Of a stretch of DNA of 64,000 nucleotides, positions 21,642 through 31,631 are shown piece after piece. The notes beneath the pieces were generated by a model. That model did no database searches. It was not told the DNA's origin and saw only the letters and a list, made by a program, of their open reading frames with translations. The position numbers and the translations under genes are program-made. How positions within the stretch are numbered: position 1 is the stretch's first letter; every line of letters starts with the position of its first letter. This stretch comes from Boswellia sacra (Eukaryota > Streptophyta > Magnoliopsida > Sapindales > Burseraceae). Location: NCBI GenBank assembly GCA_013180625.2, contig SNVD02004653.1:62001-126000 (forward strand). Direction: 5' to 3'.

Positions 21642-22286
21642 TTACAAACGAAGTGTCAGATCCAATTTTCTCTTATTGCTCATTTCCACTGACCAATTAA
21701 TTTGAGATGCTTCAAGGTTTGGTTCATAAACAAAAGCTTGCAATTTATCAATTAGTTCATCAGCAGTTGAGGCAGAGACAAGGATCCGTTGTGCTGATTG
21801 TGAGATAAACCTTTGTTCCACAGCTTGATTAACAAAACACAATAAACAATCAAAGAAATTATTGACATTCAACAAACCTATGGGTTTCTGGTGAATATTG
21901 AGTTGGGCCTAAGAGACAACTTGAAAGATTCCTTCCATTGTTCCAAAACCTCCTGGTAAAGCAATAAAGGCATCTGCATTTACAATCATACGAGCTATGC
22001 GTTCATGCATGGATGAGACCTGTAATTCCTCTCCAACTGTTTTCCCAGCAACGTTAACTAAAGCTTTAGGAATAATGCCTAAAACTTGACTTCCTCTTGA
22101 GTATGCAGTTGTTGACACACACCCCATTAACCCACGGTTACCTCCCCCATAAATTAAATGAAGTTTTCTCTCAGCTAGAACCTTACCAATATTATGAGCT
22201 GCTTCTAAAAAAGCTATATCATTACCAGGCTGAGATCCACAAAATACACAAATATTTCAAAATCGACGAGCTGAGGTTCCCTCCAT
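21642..22286 (-). pseudogene. LOG: Captured LOG-like cytokinin phosphoribohydrolase, intronless, two stops
   Basis: LOG enzymes release active cytokinin bases from cytokinin riboside monophosphates in the cytosol. Read from the ATG at 22286, one continuous frame of 214 codons covers the whole family length: CVFCGSQPGNDIAF, LIYGGGNRGLMG, VLGIIPKALV, SSMHERIARM, DAFIALPGGFGTMEG, QLNIHQKPIGLLNV and a C-terminal tail KRKLDLTLRL. Two stops interrupt it, TGA at 22257-22259 (codon 10) and TAG at 21909-21911. The signature PGGxGTxxE has Gly in place of its final Glu, and the Arg-Lys of the MHxRK motif is Arg-Ile. Plant LOG genes normally have several introns; none is present, so this is probably a cDNA-derived capture. 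It lies between pol and the 3' LTR of a young retrotransposon, on its coding strand. Confidence 0.9.
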
Positions 22287-22528
22287 TTTGATACAACTCA
22301 CTAACTATGTATATGCAAATGAAGAACATGAGATGTATTTATAGAATGCAAAAAGGTGGTACAATAATGACATCTATATAGGTAGCTCAACTGTTTGTCT
22401 GACAAACGTTGAAAATAAAAATAAAATAGAAACTCAAAAATAACAGCAAGAGTTCATATGTACAGGTAGTTGTGATTGTGGCTCACATCTTCCTCTGGTT
22501 TTACGTCCAGTAACGGCTGAAACACCTT

Positions 22529-23077
22529 CTATGAGTTGGGGATATGCTTCCCATCCAATTTTCTTATAAATTGGCAAACAGGGTCGTTTTGAGTCAGATT
22601 CCCGAGACTATAGCGTTCTTGCTCTTCTCGAAATTGTGTCCATAATCTTAAAATCTCTCGATGCACAAGTCCACAAGGATGCGTCTCAAGAGTCAACAAG
22701 ATATTATCTAGAGACTCTTTACTCAGTCCATCCTTAATGAACTGAATCTTATCTTCTCGATTGACAGACACATATCCTAAAAAGCGACATCGCTTGTTAC
22801 AGGTCCATCGTGCACATTTGTGACAAACTTGTAATTTATTTGCTCTTCGCTTTTTCGCGTAAGAGCTTTTACCCAAACCAGGCATGAAGGAAACAAAGGC
22901 TTTTGAACATTCACCAGATAATCGAACTTTGGCTTCAATTAACCATCGTATATCAACAGGTAAACCCATGAGCATTAGCAATTTTAACCTTGCAAACCGT
23001 GCTTTGTAAATTTTGAGCAATGCATTTGGAGGAAGAAAAGGAAAATGTCTACGAAGGTTTGAAAGAATCGTATCCAT
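22529..23077 (-). CDS. 182-aa basic cysteine-rich protein, nucleic-acid-binding-like
   Basis: An uninterrupted frame from ATG 23077 to TAG 22529 begins MDTILSNLRRHFPFLPPNAL. A central segment reads GKSSYAKKRRAN followed by LQVCHKCARWTCNKRC, a basic patch joined to a Cys-x2-Cys...Cys-x3-Cys cluster that could hold zinc. The C-terminal third is charged and probably helical. The layout (Ser-x-Tyr-Ala, basic run, paired cysteines, then a short FIKDGLSKE segment) resembles the small cysteine-rich nucleic-acid-binding proteins of carlaviruses and relatives, some of which suppress RNA silencing; that link is inference. It is not a recognisable Athila env-like protein. The start has the same CAAAATGG context as the LOG-like gene 243 bp downstream. 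No intron is needed. A function cannot be assigned from the sequence alone. Confidence 0.75.
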   Translation of the reverse strand: MDTILSNLRRHFPFLPPNALLKIYKARFARLKLLMLMGLPVDIRWLIEAKVRLSGECSKAFVSFMPGLGKSSYAKKRRANKLQVCHKCARWTCNKRCRFLGYVSVNREDKIQFIKDGLSKESLDNILLTLETHPCGLVHREILRLWTQFREEQERYSLGNLTQNDPVCQFIRKLDGKHIPNS

Positions 23078-23462
23078 TTTGAAAGGTAAAAGAATGCACG
23101 ATTTTTGTTTGGGTTACAGTTTTTAGGGAACTGAAAAACCGACTTAATTAGTCACGGAGTACCGTATCCGCCACTTAACCGGGAAGTAAAATAAAACACG
23201 CAAAAGAAAATAAAAGCAAAAACAGAAAATAAAGTAAAAATTATAGGACAAACATATAATAAAAGCAAGACAATGAGATAAAGAAAGCAAAAATAAAGTC
23301 AAGATATGGTACAAATAGATGATAGAAACAAAGACAAAGTCAAGATATGGGGTAGAAAAATAATAAAAGCAAGGACAACCAAATAATAAAAACAAAAATA
23401 AAATCAAGATATGGTACAAAAGTCAAGATATGGTATAGATAGATGAGACAGATAGAACCTGA
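23078..23462 (-). other. Spacer between pol and the cysteine-rich gene, with degenerate repeats
   Basis: Imperfect copies of GTCAAGATATGGTACA with AAAATAAAAGCAA filler occur at about 23200-23450. No coding frame is supported. Confidence 0.6.
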
Positions 23463-26400
23463 TTAATTAGGATAGACAGGAGGCTCAAGAGAGATCTCCT
23501 CGAGACACATAAACTGACTTTCCCTTTCCACATAATTTTTCAACCGTTGCCCATTAACTTTGAAAATTCGCCCATCAGTGGGGTCCTCAATCTCCACCGC
23601 TCCATTGGGAAAAACGTGCTTTACGACAAATGGTCCAGTCCATCGAGATCTCAACTTTCCAGGGTGTAAATGCAATCGAGAATCATAAAGATAAACTCGT
23701 TGATTTAGCTCAAAGTTTTTCCTCAAGATTTGTTTGTCGTGAGCCGCTTTCATCTTAGCCTTGTAAATCTTGGAGTTGTCATAGGCATCATTCCGCAATT
23801 CTTTTATTTCAGACAATTGTAACTTTGTTTGAAGACCTGCAACACTCAAATCAAAGTTAAGGGCTTTGACAACCCAATAAGCTTTATGTTCTAGCTCAAC
23901 AGGTAAATGACAAGCTTTCCCATAGACAAGGCGATAAGGAGACATCCCTAGAATAGTTTTATAAGCAGTGTGGTAAGCCCATAATGCATCAGAAAGGTGT
24001 AAAGACCAGTCTTTGCGATTCGGGTTAACAGTCTTTTCTAGAATCTGCTTGACCTCCCTATTTGCGAGTTCAGCTTGCCCATTTGTCTGTGGATGGTATG
24101 CGGTGGAAATCTTATGAAGAACACCATACCTGCGCATCAAAGCTTCAAAAGAACGGTTACAAAAATGTGTTCCTTGGTCACTGATGATGACACGTGGCGT
24201 ACCATACCTAGACAACACGTTTTCTTTTAAGAATTTTACCACGGTTGTGTTATCATTAGTACGACAAGCCATAGCCTCCACCCATTTGGACACATAATCA
24301 ACAGCTAGAAGAATATAAAGATAACCAAAAGATGGAGGAAAAGGTCCCATAAAGTCAATACCCCAACAGTCAAATATCTCAATAACAAGAATAGGGCTAA
24401 GAGGCATCATATGACGGCGAGATAAAGCCCCCAACTTTTGACATCTTTCACATGAACGACAAAAATTGTTAGTATCTTTAAACAAAGTGGGCCAATAGAG
24501 TCCACACTGTAAAATTTTTGCAGCAGTCTTTTTTATTGAGAAATGACCACCACAAGCAGTGCCATGGCAAAAGTTTAAGACACTAGCAATTTCACTATCA
24601 GGAATGCAACGTCGCATAATTTGGTCAGCGCAATATTTGAAAAGATAAGGATCATCCCAATAAAAATTACGCACCTCAACCAAGAACTTACGCTTATCTT
24701 GTACACTCCAGTCAGATGGAACTTCTCCGCAAACCAAGTAATTTACAATATGGGCATACCAAGGTACTTGGCTTATAGTGAAAAGATGTTCATCAGGGAA
24801 ATCATCTTGAATGGGTTGGACATTAGTGGAATCATGGAACTCAAGACGGGACAAATGATCTGCTACAACATTTTCGACGCCCTTCTTGTCCTTAATGGTT
24901 AGATCAAATTCCTGCAAAAGAAGAATCCATCTAATTAGACGGGCCTTAGCATCCTTTTTAGAAAAAAGGTACTTCAGAGCTGCATGGTCAGTAAACACAG
25001 TAATAGGTGAACCAATTAAATAAGAACGAAATTTGTCCAAGGCAAAAACAACAGCTAATAGTTCCTTTTCAGTAGTAGAATAATTCATTTGAGCATCATT
25101 TAAGGTTCTACTAGCATAGTAAACAACAAAGGGTTTGCCCTCCCTTCTTTGACCAAGGACTGCTCCTACAGTATAGTTACTGGCATCACACATAATCTCA
25201 AATGGAAGGCTCCAATCAGGTGACTGCATAATAGGGGCAGTGGTGAGTTTGGCAATTAATGTCTGAAATGCGTCCTCACAAGCTTGAGTCCACACAAATT
25301 CAGCATCTTTCAATAAGAGGTTACACAATGGTCTAGATATAGAAGAAAAATTTTGTATAAATCTCCTATAAAAACCAGCATGCCCTAGAAAAGATCGGAC
25401 ATCTTTTATCGTTTTAGGTGTAGGTAATTTAGAGATCAACTCGATCTTAGCCTTGTCAACCTCCATTCCTCTTTCTGAAATAATGTGTCCCAAAACAATC
25501 CCAGAAGACACCATGAAATGACATTTTTCCCAATTAAGCACAAGTCCTTTTTCTTCACACCTACTCAAAACAGATTTTAAGTTAAGTAGACATGAATCAA
25601 AAGAGTTACCAAAAACAGTCAAATCATCCATAAAAGCCTCCATGCATTTTTCAACCATGTCTGAGAAAATACTAAGCATGCAACGTTGAAAAGTAGCTGG
25701 TGCATTACATAATCCAAATGGCATCCTACAAAAAGCATAAGTACCAAAAGGGCATGTGAAGGTAGTCTTATCCTGATCCTCTAGAGCTATCTCTATCTGG
25801 TAATATCCTGAGTACCCATCGAGAAAGCAATAAAAGGGATGACCAGCTACACGTTCCAAAATTTGGTCAATAAAAGGCAATGGAAAGTAGTCTTTTCGGG
25901 TGGCTGTATTTAATTTCCTATAATCAATGCACATCCGCCATCCGGTTACTACTCTAGTTGGAACAGACACTCCTTTATCATTTTGAACCACAGTTACTCC
26001 AGATTTCTTAGGCACTACCTGTGTTGGACTTACCCATTGACTATCAGATATTGGATAGATTATACCTGCATCTAATAGTTTTAAGACTTCTTTCTTTACC
26101 ACTTCTTTCATTGTTGGATTAAGTCTTCTTTGGGGGTCTCTACGAGGTTGGGTACCTTCCTCTAGATGGATTCTATGGGAGCATATTAATGGAGAAATAC
26201 CTTTAATATCAGCTATAGTCCATCCTAGTGCAGACTTATGTTCTTTTAACAAGTTTATCAATTTTTCATCTTGTTCAACACTAAGTTCTGAAGAAATAAT
26301 AACAGGAAAGGTATCACCTGCTCTCAAGAAAACGTGCTTCAAACCTTTGGGCAATGGAGAAAGTTCAACTTTTGGAGCCTCTAAGTTAGAGGGTTTTGGC

Positions 26401-26612
26401 TTCTCTTTTCCACGAGGCAATTCTTCAAAGCGTGGTTGCCAAAATCGAGTCCTTTTATCCTGTGAGTCAAAAACACCAAACACATTAGTTGTATCATCAG
26501 GATAAAATAAATCTTCAAATTCAGAATCAAGAAGGTAGTCTAAAGAGTCAAAATCCTGTTTTCTATAAGCCTCCTCTGAGATAAGTGTGTCTATCAATAT
26601 GAATGGTAGCAA
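23463..26612 (-). CDS. Athila-like pol: RT, RNase H, integrase (~1049 aa, open)
   Basis: This is the replication polyprotein of the element. The N-terminal ~130 residues are the protease-RT linker. RT follows with [11 protein letters not shown] (~225), the catalytic FMDD (~330) and [12 protein letters not shown] (~415); RNase H with [14 protein letters not shown] (~490) and TDHAALKYL (~560); then the integrase zinc-binding region (CHGTACGGH … CRSCERC, ~680-735) and the DDE core ([30 protein letters not shown], ~760-860). A C-terminal extension ends at 23463. The frame is fully open, consistent with recent insertion. The first codon shown is TTG; the protein is normally made as part of gag-pol. 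It overlaps the protease frame by 19 bp in another frame, a likely one-base slip. Confidence 0.93.
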   Translation of the reverse strand: MLPFILIDTLISEEAYRKQDFDSLDYLLDSEFEDLFYPDDTTNVFGVFDSQDKRTRFWQPRFEELPRGKEKPKPSNLEAPKVELSPLPKGLKHVFLRAGDTFPVIISSELSVEQDEKLINLLKEHKSALGWTIADIKGISPLICSHRIHLEEGTQPRRDPQRRLNPTMKEVVKKEVLKLLDAGIIYPISDSQWVSPTQVVPKKSGVTVVQNDKGVSVPTRVVTGWRMCIDYRKLNTATRKDYFPLPFIDQILERVAGHPFYCFLDGYSGYYQIEIALEDQDKTTFTCPFGTYAFCRMPFGLCNAPATFQRCMLSIFSDMVEKCMEAFMDDLTVFGNSFDSCLLNLKSVLSRCEEKGLVLNWEKCHFMVSSGIVLGHIISERGMEVDKAKIELISKLPTPKTIKDVRSFLGHAGFYRRFIQNFSSISRPLCNLLLKDAEFVWTQACEDAFQTLIAKLTTAPIMQSPDWSLPFEIMCDASNYTVGAVLGQRREGKPFVVYYASRTLNDAQMNYSTTEKELLAVVFALDKFRSYLIGSPITVFTDHAALKYLFSKKDAKARLIRWILLLQEFDLTIKDKKGVENVVADHLSRLEFHDSTNVQPIQDDFPDEHLFTISQVPWYAHIVNYLVCGEVPSDWSVQDKRKFLVEVRNFYWDDPYLFKYCADQIMRRCIPDSEIASVLNFCHGTACGGHFSIKKTAAKILQCGLYWPTLFKDTNNFCRSCERCQKLGALSRRHMMPLSPILVIEIFDCWGIDFMGPFPPSFGYLYILLAVDYVSKWVEAMACRTNDNTTVVKFLKENVLSRYGTPRVIISDQGTHFCNRSFEALMRRYGVLHKISTAYHPQTNGQAELANREVKQILEKTVNPNRKDWSLHLSDALWAYHTAYKTILGMSPYRLVYGKACHLPVELEHKAYWVVKALNFDLSVAGLQTKLQLSEIKELRNDAYDNSKIYKAKMKAAHDKQILRKNFELNQRVYLYDSRLHLHPGKLRSRWTGPFVVKHVFPNGAVEIEDPTDGRIFKVNGQRLKNYVERESQFMCLEEISLEPPVYPN

Positions 26613-27637
26613 TCGTCCTCCTCTCGTGGTTGCTTTCCAATATGGAAAATATTCACCTCAAGAGTCATATTACCAAATGACAATTTCATGAGACCGTTCC
26701 TGCAATTAATAAAAGCATTAGCAGTGGCAAGAAAAGGTCTCCCTAAAATAAGAGGAATTTTGGACTCCATATTAACCACAGACTGAGTATCCAAAACAAG
26801 AAAATCAACAGGGTAATAAAATTTATCAATCTGTAATAAAACATCTTCCACTATTCCCCGTGGTTTCTTGACTGATCGGTCGGCCAATTGTAGAACTACG
26901 GATGTGGGTTTGATCTCTCCAAGTCCTAATTGTAAGTAAACCGAATAGGGCATGAGATTGACACTTGCTCCCAAGTCTAACAATGCTTGACTGATTTCAT
27001 GTGTCCCAATCTGGCAGGAAATTGTAGGACACCCTGGATCTTTGTACTTGGGTGGGGTTTTCTGTTCAATGACTGCACTTACCTGTTCTGTCAAGAATGC
27101 AGTCTTCTTGACATGGTGCTTTCTTTTGATGGTGCATAGATCCTTGATAACTTTGGCGTAAGCCGGAACCTGTTTGATTACATGCAACAAGGGAAGATTA
27201 ATCTTAACTTGTTTTAAGTGTTCTAGAATCTCACCTTGAACTTTCGAGTTTTTCCCATTAGATCTGAGAGCTTGGGGAAAAGGCACTAGAATCAAAAATT
27301 TCTTTTCAAGTTCTTTCTCAAAAATGTCCTCCTTTTGTGGGAGAACATCTTTGTTTTCCATGGTAGTGTTGATTGGCAATGTAGGCTCATTTAAGATCTT
27401 ACCACTTCGAGTAGTGATGGCATTTACCTCTTTGAGATTTTGTGTGTCAGAAGTAGAGGCTTGTGCCATGTGTTGCCCTTTTGGATTAGATTGAGTTTGA
27501 GATGGAAACTTACCTCGCTCTTGTATAGTCAAAGCACTAGTTAGCTTAGTGATTTGACTTTTGATCTCCTTGTTCTCTTCCACCACTTGTGTAAGAACTG
27601 TTTCAAATTTTTGGTTCGTCTTATTTTGGGCCTCCAT
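26594..27637 (-). CDS. Athila-like gag C-terminus and aspartic protease
   Basis: Residues 1-110 are a lysine-rich gag tail ([18 protein letters not shown]). The retropepsin domain follows around 205-330, with [20 protein letters not shown] (active-site Asp-Leu-Gly-Ala in place of the usual Asp-Ser/Thr-Gly-Ala) and [17 protein letters not shown]. It processes the polyprotein. It is offset by one frame from gag (break near 27.78 kb) and from pol (near 26.6 kb). Otherwise the three frames would read as one gag-pol. Confidence 0.88.
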   Translation of the reverse strand: MEAQNKTNQKFETVLTQVVEENKEIKSQITKLTSALTIQERGKFPSQTQSNPKGQHMAQASTSDTQNLKEVNAITTRSGKILNEPTLPINTTMENKDVLPQKEDIFEKELEKKFLILVPFPQALRSNGKNSKVQGEILEHLKQVKINLPLLHVIKQVPAYAKVIKDLCTIKRKHHVKKTAFLTEQVSAVIEQKTPPKYKDPGCPTISCQIGTHEISQALLDLGASVNLMPYSVYLQLGLGEIKPTSVVLQLADRSVKKPRGIVEDVLLQIDKFYYPVDFLVLDTQSVVNMESKIPLILGRPFLATANAFINCRNGLMKLSFGNMTLEVNIFHIGKQPREEDDCYHSY

Positions 27638-27657
27638 AAATGCTTGTAAGGTGTCCT

Positions 27658-28872
27658 TTAAGGAATTCCTAACTTGTGGTGCATTGTATTGAGGTGCTTG
27701 ATAAGACTTGGGTGGTTGTTGTTCTTGTTTCCATTGGTTGTTGTTTTGGGGGTTAGATTTCCAACTAAAGGTTGGGTGTTTCTCCAGCTAGGATTATAGG
27801 TTTCAGAATAGGGTGAATAAGGCTTTTTGTACATCCCTAAGGCGTTACATTGTTCCTCGTACACCCCTCTTATCTCACTGTAAGTTGGACAATCCTGAGC
27901 TAAGTGTTCCACCCCTCCACAAATAAAACATGGATCTTGTGATTCAACTTTAGCAACTGTATGGGTGACCTTCCTATCTTTGGTTTTCAAGACTTCCAAT
28001 TCCCTAGTTAAGACTTCTAATTGGGCTTTAAGGTTGTCCTCTTCCCTAAGATGGTAAATTCTACTGGATCGTGACCTATTTGTGCTATCTATAGCACTAG
28101 GTCCAGTCCATGTGTGGGCTTTTTCAGCTAAGTCTTTGAGGAATTCTAAGGCTTCCTCAGGGTCTTTTTGAAGAAACTCCCCGTTGCACATCATCTCAAC
28201 AAATTGGCGCTCCCTAATTGTTAGTCCCTCATAGAAGTAACTAACCAAGAGCCAATTTTCATACCCATGATGAGGACACATGTTTAACAACTCTTTAAAT
28301 CTCTCCCAAGTTTGGTACAAGGTTTCACTATCTTTTTGGGAGAAAGAGGAAATTTGTCTTTTCAGGCCGTTAGTCTTATGTTGTGGAAAATATTTGTTAA
28401 AAAACACTTGGGTCATTTCTGTCCAAGTTCCTATGGATCTCGGCCTTAAAGAGTATAGCCAACTCTTTGCCCTGTCTTTTAGAGAAAAAGGGAAAAATTT
28501 TAACCTGACAGAATCTATGGCATTGGCCTGACTATGAAAGGTGCCCACTACTTCTTCAAATTCTCTAACATGCACATACAGGTTTTCACTATCTAAACCA
28601 TGAAAAGTTGGTAAAAGATGTATCATCCCAGGGTGAAAGTCCAATTTTGGTGTATTAGGTGGAAATATGATACATGATGGTGTGGCTATGCGGGTAGGAT
28701 GCAAGTAATCTTTTAGAGTTTTAACGGGGTTGTCCTCATGTTGGCTCATTGTATCAGAATTAGAAGATGAAGATGAACCAAGAATTGATTTTTCTTCGGT
28801 TGCAAAATCTTGTTGTGGTTCTAGTTCTGATTTTTTCATAAATCTCCCTCGTTTGTCTCTAGATTGCTTCAT
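27658..28872 (-). CDS. Athila-like gag (404 aa, frameshifted near its end)
   Basis: Capsid/nucleocapsid precursor starting MKQSRDKRGRFMKKSELEPQ. The retrotransposon gag domain spans about 75-260, with FPFSLKDRAKSWLYSL and WERFKELLNMCPHHG typical of the Athila group. A zinc knuckle, CFICGGVEHLAQDC, is near 315-330. After about residue 365 the frame changes by one base (near 27.78 kb) and ends at 27658; the correct continuation lies in the frame of the next CDS. The start ATG at 28870-28872 follows a T/A-rich leader. Confidence 0.88.
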   Translation of the reverse strand: MKQSRDKRGRFMKKSELEPQQDFATEEKSILGSSSSSNSDTMSQHEDNPVKTLKDYLHPTRIATPSCIIFPPNTPKLDFHPGMIHLLPTFHGLDSENLYVHVREFEEVVGTFHSQANAIDSVRLKFFPFSLKDRAKSWLYSLRPRSIGTWTEMTQVFFNKYFPQHKTNGLKRQISSFSQKDSETLYQTWERFKELLNMCPHHGYENWLLVSYFYEGLTIRERQFVEMMCNGEFLQKDPEEALEFLKDLAEKAHTWTGPSAIDSTNRSRSSRIYHLREEDNLKAQLEVLTRELEVLKTKDRKVTHTVAKVESQDPCFICGGVEHLAQDCPTYSEIRGVYEEQCNALGMYKKPYSPYSETYNPSWRNTQPLVGNLTPKTTTNGNKNNNHPSLIKHLNTMHHKLGIP

Positions 28873-29013
28873 ACATCACTCACAATTTGTCTCTCTTTTT
28901 GTTTTTTGTTTTTTTTTTTTTTTACACAAGAAAGTTCTCAAATAAAGTCAAAAAGCAATAAGATAACAAAAGTTAGAGAGAATAATAACAACAATAATAA
29001 TAAAACAAACAAG

Positions 29014-29285
29014 GTGGCAAAGCCAACCTTTGACAAATATATATAGAAAAAAAATTAAAACAAATAACAAGTAAAGGCGGCAAAGCCGACCTTTAACAAG
29101 TAAAATAATAATAACAATAATAATAATAATAAAACAAACAAGGTGGCAAAGCCAACCTTTAACAAGTAAAAGAAACAAGGCGGCAAAGCCGACCTTTGAA
29201 AAGTAAAAGAGCAAGGCGGCAAAGCCGACCTTTGAAAAGTAAAAGAGCAAGGCGGCAAAGCCGACCTTTGAAAAGTAAAAGGAAT
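29014..29285 (-). repeat. 36-bp tandem array in the Athila-like leader
   Basis: Units containing AAGGCGGCAAAGCCGACCTTTGAAAAG repeat about seven times; the last three are near-perfect at 36 bp. Each unit holds a small hairpin, CGGCAAAGCCG. The array lies between PBS and gag. Intervening units are expanded by (TAA)n. Confidence 0.8.
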
Positions 29286-29286
29286 A

Positions 29287-29412
29287 AGGTTAGTCAAAGT
29301 TAGAAAAATTAGGCAAATTAGTCAAAGTTAGGAAAATTAGGCAAATTAGTCAAAGTTAGGAAAATTAGGCAAATTAGTCAAAGTTAGGAAAATTAGGCAA
29401 ATTATTCCAAGT
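29287..29412 (-). repeat. 28-bp tandem array in the Athila-like leader
   Basis: About five copies of TTAGTCAAAGTTAGGAAAATTAGGCAAA lie between the 36-bp array and the PBS. No coding role is seen. Confidence 0.8.
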
Positions 29413-29471
29413 TAGGCCAAAAAAAAGAAAAGGAAATAAAAAATACAAACCGTCTTTCGTCCATTTTACCT

Positions 29472-29488
29472 CCCCAACAACGGCGCCA
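29472..29488 (-). other. Primer-binding site (tRNA-Asp type)
   Basis: On the minus strand TGGCGCCGTTGTTGGGG lies five bases after the 5' LTR end. It fits a tRNA-Asp primer, as used by Athila and related gypsy elements. Confidence 0.8.
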
Positions 29489-29493
29489 ATTTT

Positions 29494-30907
29494 TGGTTAC
29501 GCCCAAAATATACCGCGGTTATTGTAGTATACGTTGAGGTGTCGAATCCACAATGAGGCCTTTGATAAAAGAGGTTAGTAAAACAAAAATATAAAAGATA
29601 ATAAAGATATAAAATTTAACTTTGAAGTGATTAGTTCTAAAGAAAATACAATGTTTAATAATTGGAAACAATCGATGGTAATTAAGAAGTAAGGCATCGA
29701 GAATCACTTATATGTTTTGTAAATCTAATCCCCACTTTGATTTAATAATTATAACTCAATTGAAAGTTTCACATCCCAAATAATCAATCGGAAAATATGT
29801 ATAGTATAGCATAAATGATAAACACATGTATTTGATATGCATAAACTCTTTACAAGCAATATTTACCAACAACATTCATCCTTACAAGTTATCCAAGAGC
29901 GACAATATATCACATGACAATATTGTAGTAAAGGATTAACTCATAAAACGAAACTACCAGTAACAATTATAATTCAACATGAATCACATAAAGAAAGCAT
30001 GACTGAATTTATATGAAATTGAGAATTATAATTTCTGAATTAAAAAGAAATCACAAGATGAGAAAGAGTTTAACACATAAACAAACATACAATCTTTATA
30101 GCCCTTGAGGTAGAATGAAAGTGGAGAAATAGATAAACTACACATACAAGTTCATCTCTAGCCTTACCAAGAGTTCTAGCCTAACTTACAATTCATTCTT
30201 ATCATTTCTAAAGAGAAAATACAAGAGAGAATTGTAATATACAATGATAAAATGTGAACTCAAATGATTTTTTCTCTCCCCCCCATTCAATTCCTCAAGT
30301 TGTCCTTAAATAGGTGATGAAATGGAACTATTACACCAAACCTCCACCAATTTTTCCACAATGTCGGCCACCAACTTGCAGCTGATTTTTGACCACCAAA
30401 TGGACCGAATTGGGCTTTGTGGAAAACATGAAAGTTGTAGCATTTTGTCTCAGCTTTCCAGGGCCATCAGATTCATGCAATTTGGACAAGTATTCTCTGA
30501 GATATGGCCCAAATACTGGACATGGGTCGGGCTGAGAAACAACTACAATTTGGTTTTGTTGTGTCTCAATTTTGGCCCATCAAATGTTGGATTTGGGCTT
30601 TTGATTGTTCTTCAACTTTGTGTAAAATTGAGACATGTTGCTCCAGGTTCAATAATCTCTCCATTTTGATCTATAGATTGAGAGTTGTGTCCATTTTATT
30701 AAACCTTAAAAAATGATTTCCATTAATCACAATTTAAGGACAATACTTTATTTCAAGATAAAGACTAAAGAAAATGCAAAAGAAATGAAACAAATGTAAA
30801 AAAGGCATAAGCAAAATAATTATGCTAAAATATCATAAAAGCTTTATAATACTGTCCAATTAGCATTAATTATTTATGCTTAAGAGTGTACTTTCATGCG
30901 TTTATCA
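29494..30907 (-). repeat. Athila-like 5' LTR
   Basis: 1414 bp, the direct repeat of 18898-20310. The two copies are nearly identical. The duplication GATAA follows at 30908. Confidence 0.95.
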
Positions 30908-30951
30908 GATAATAATAAGGGTCCCAAAAGCCACCACATCCACTTCCAAAC

Positions 30952-31110
30952 CTTGTAAATATCTTCAGGAGACTTGGGCTCCATAACCTCAATATCATGT
31001 GCAAGAGTAAGATAACCTTCACTGAACCTGCTGTTGTTGATTATGTCTTGTAGTGCATATCTTTGTTCATCGTCAGCAACCATATCATCGTCAAGCTCAA
31101 ATGAGACACC
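30952..31110 (-). pseudogene. RPN1: RPN1 fragment, upstream exon
   Basis: A 53-codon exon with CAG acceptor and GT donor encodes GVSFELDDDMVADDEQRYAL … DIEVMEPKSPEDIYK. In RPN1 proteins the next residues are AHLLD, exactly the start of the exon at 18310, so the Athila-like element lies in the intron between them. The 12.6-kb intron would still have intact borders. No further upstream RPN1 exon is visible before the gypsy remnant at 31632. Confidence 0.87.
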
Positions 31111-31631
31111 CTGCATGAAAACAGGAGAAAATAAACAAGGTGGACAAAGTATCATCAACTTCCTACTCTAGATGTTTTGACGTCATATTGTTAACTAAAA
31201 AGATCAAAAATAATAAATAACAATAATAGAATAAAATTAAATATTATCAGCAACTTCCATATATTAACAAAGGAACAATTCAAGCTGCCACTGCGTATTT
31301 ACCTAACCAAATGCGCTTTACATCACAGCAATCTATTTCCAAAAGGATAGCATTAAACTACAAGAATTTACCCTCATTCCCGAAGGAAGATAACACCAGT
31401 AGGAAAGGTATTTTAAGGTAATAATCTCAATAAAAATTTAACCATCAGAAATTCCAAAACTGGCTAAATGAAAATGATTGCATTAACCAACCAAATGAAA
31501 ATGCACACACAGATGCCTAGAAGATCAAGGAAATATCAGTTAAAAAATTAAAAAAATAAAAGAAAAAGTTATGCATCAAAGTCCTGTAAGTGAGATATTT
31601 CATACATAGAGAAAATTCAAACTACAAGACT
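31111..31631. other. Intron-like sequence and junction with the gypsy remnant
   Basis: AT-rich sequence upstream of the RPN1 exon. It should contain the missing CACTA right end if that survived, but no CTTGTAGTG terminus or TTTGACGG array is present. Gypsy coding sequence starts abruptly near 31632. Confidence 0.6.

Larger units (their letters stand above)
18898..30907 (-). mobile_element. Athila-like Ty3/gypsy retrotransposon with two extra genes, 12.0 kb
   Basis: The LTRs (18898-20310 and 29494-30907) differ at roughly a dozen positions by eye over 1.41 kb, and GATAA flanks both ends (18893-18897 and 30908-30912). This is a recent insertion. In minus-strand order it has a tRNA-Asp-type PBS, two tandem arrays, gag, protease, RT-RNase H-integrase, then a 182-aa cysteine-rich frame and a LOG-like gene before the PPT and 3' LTR. 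The gag type, the PBS and the room between pol and the 3' LTR fit the Athila lineage. It sits in an intron of the RPN1 fragment, on the same strand. Confidence 0.93.

Noticed and set aside
22529..23077. Native Athila env-like protein
   Set aside because: No signal peptide or transmembrane segment, and a compact basic Cys-x2-Cys layout instead; kept as a separate uncharacterised gene.
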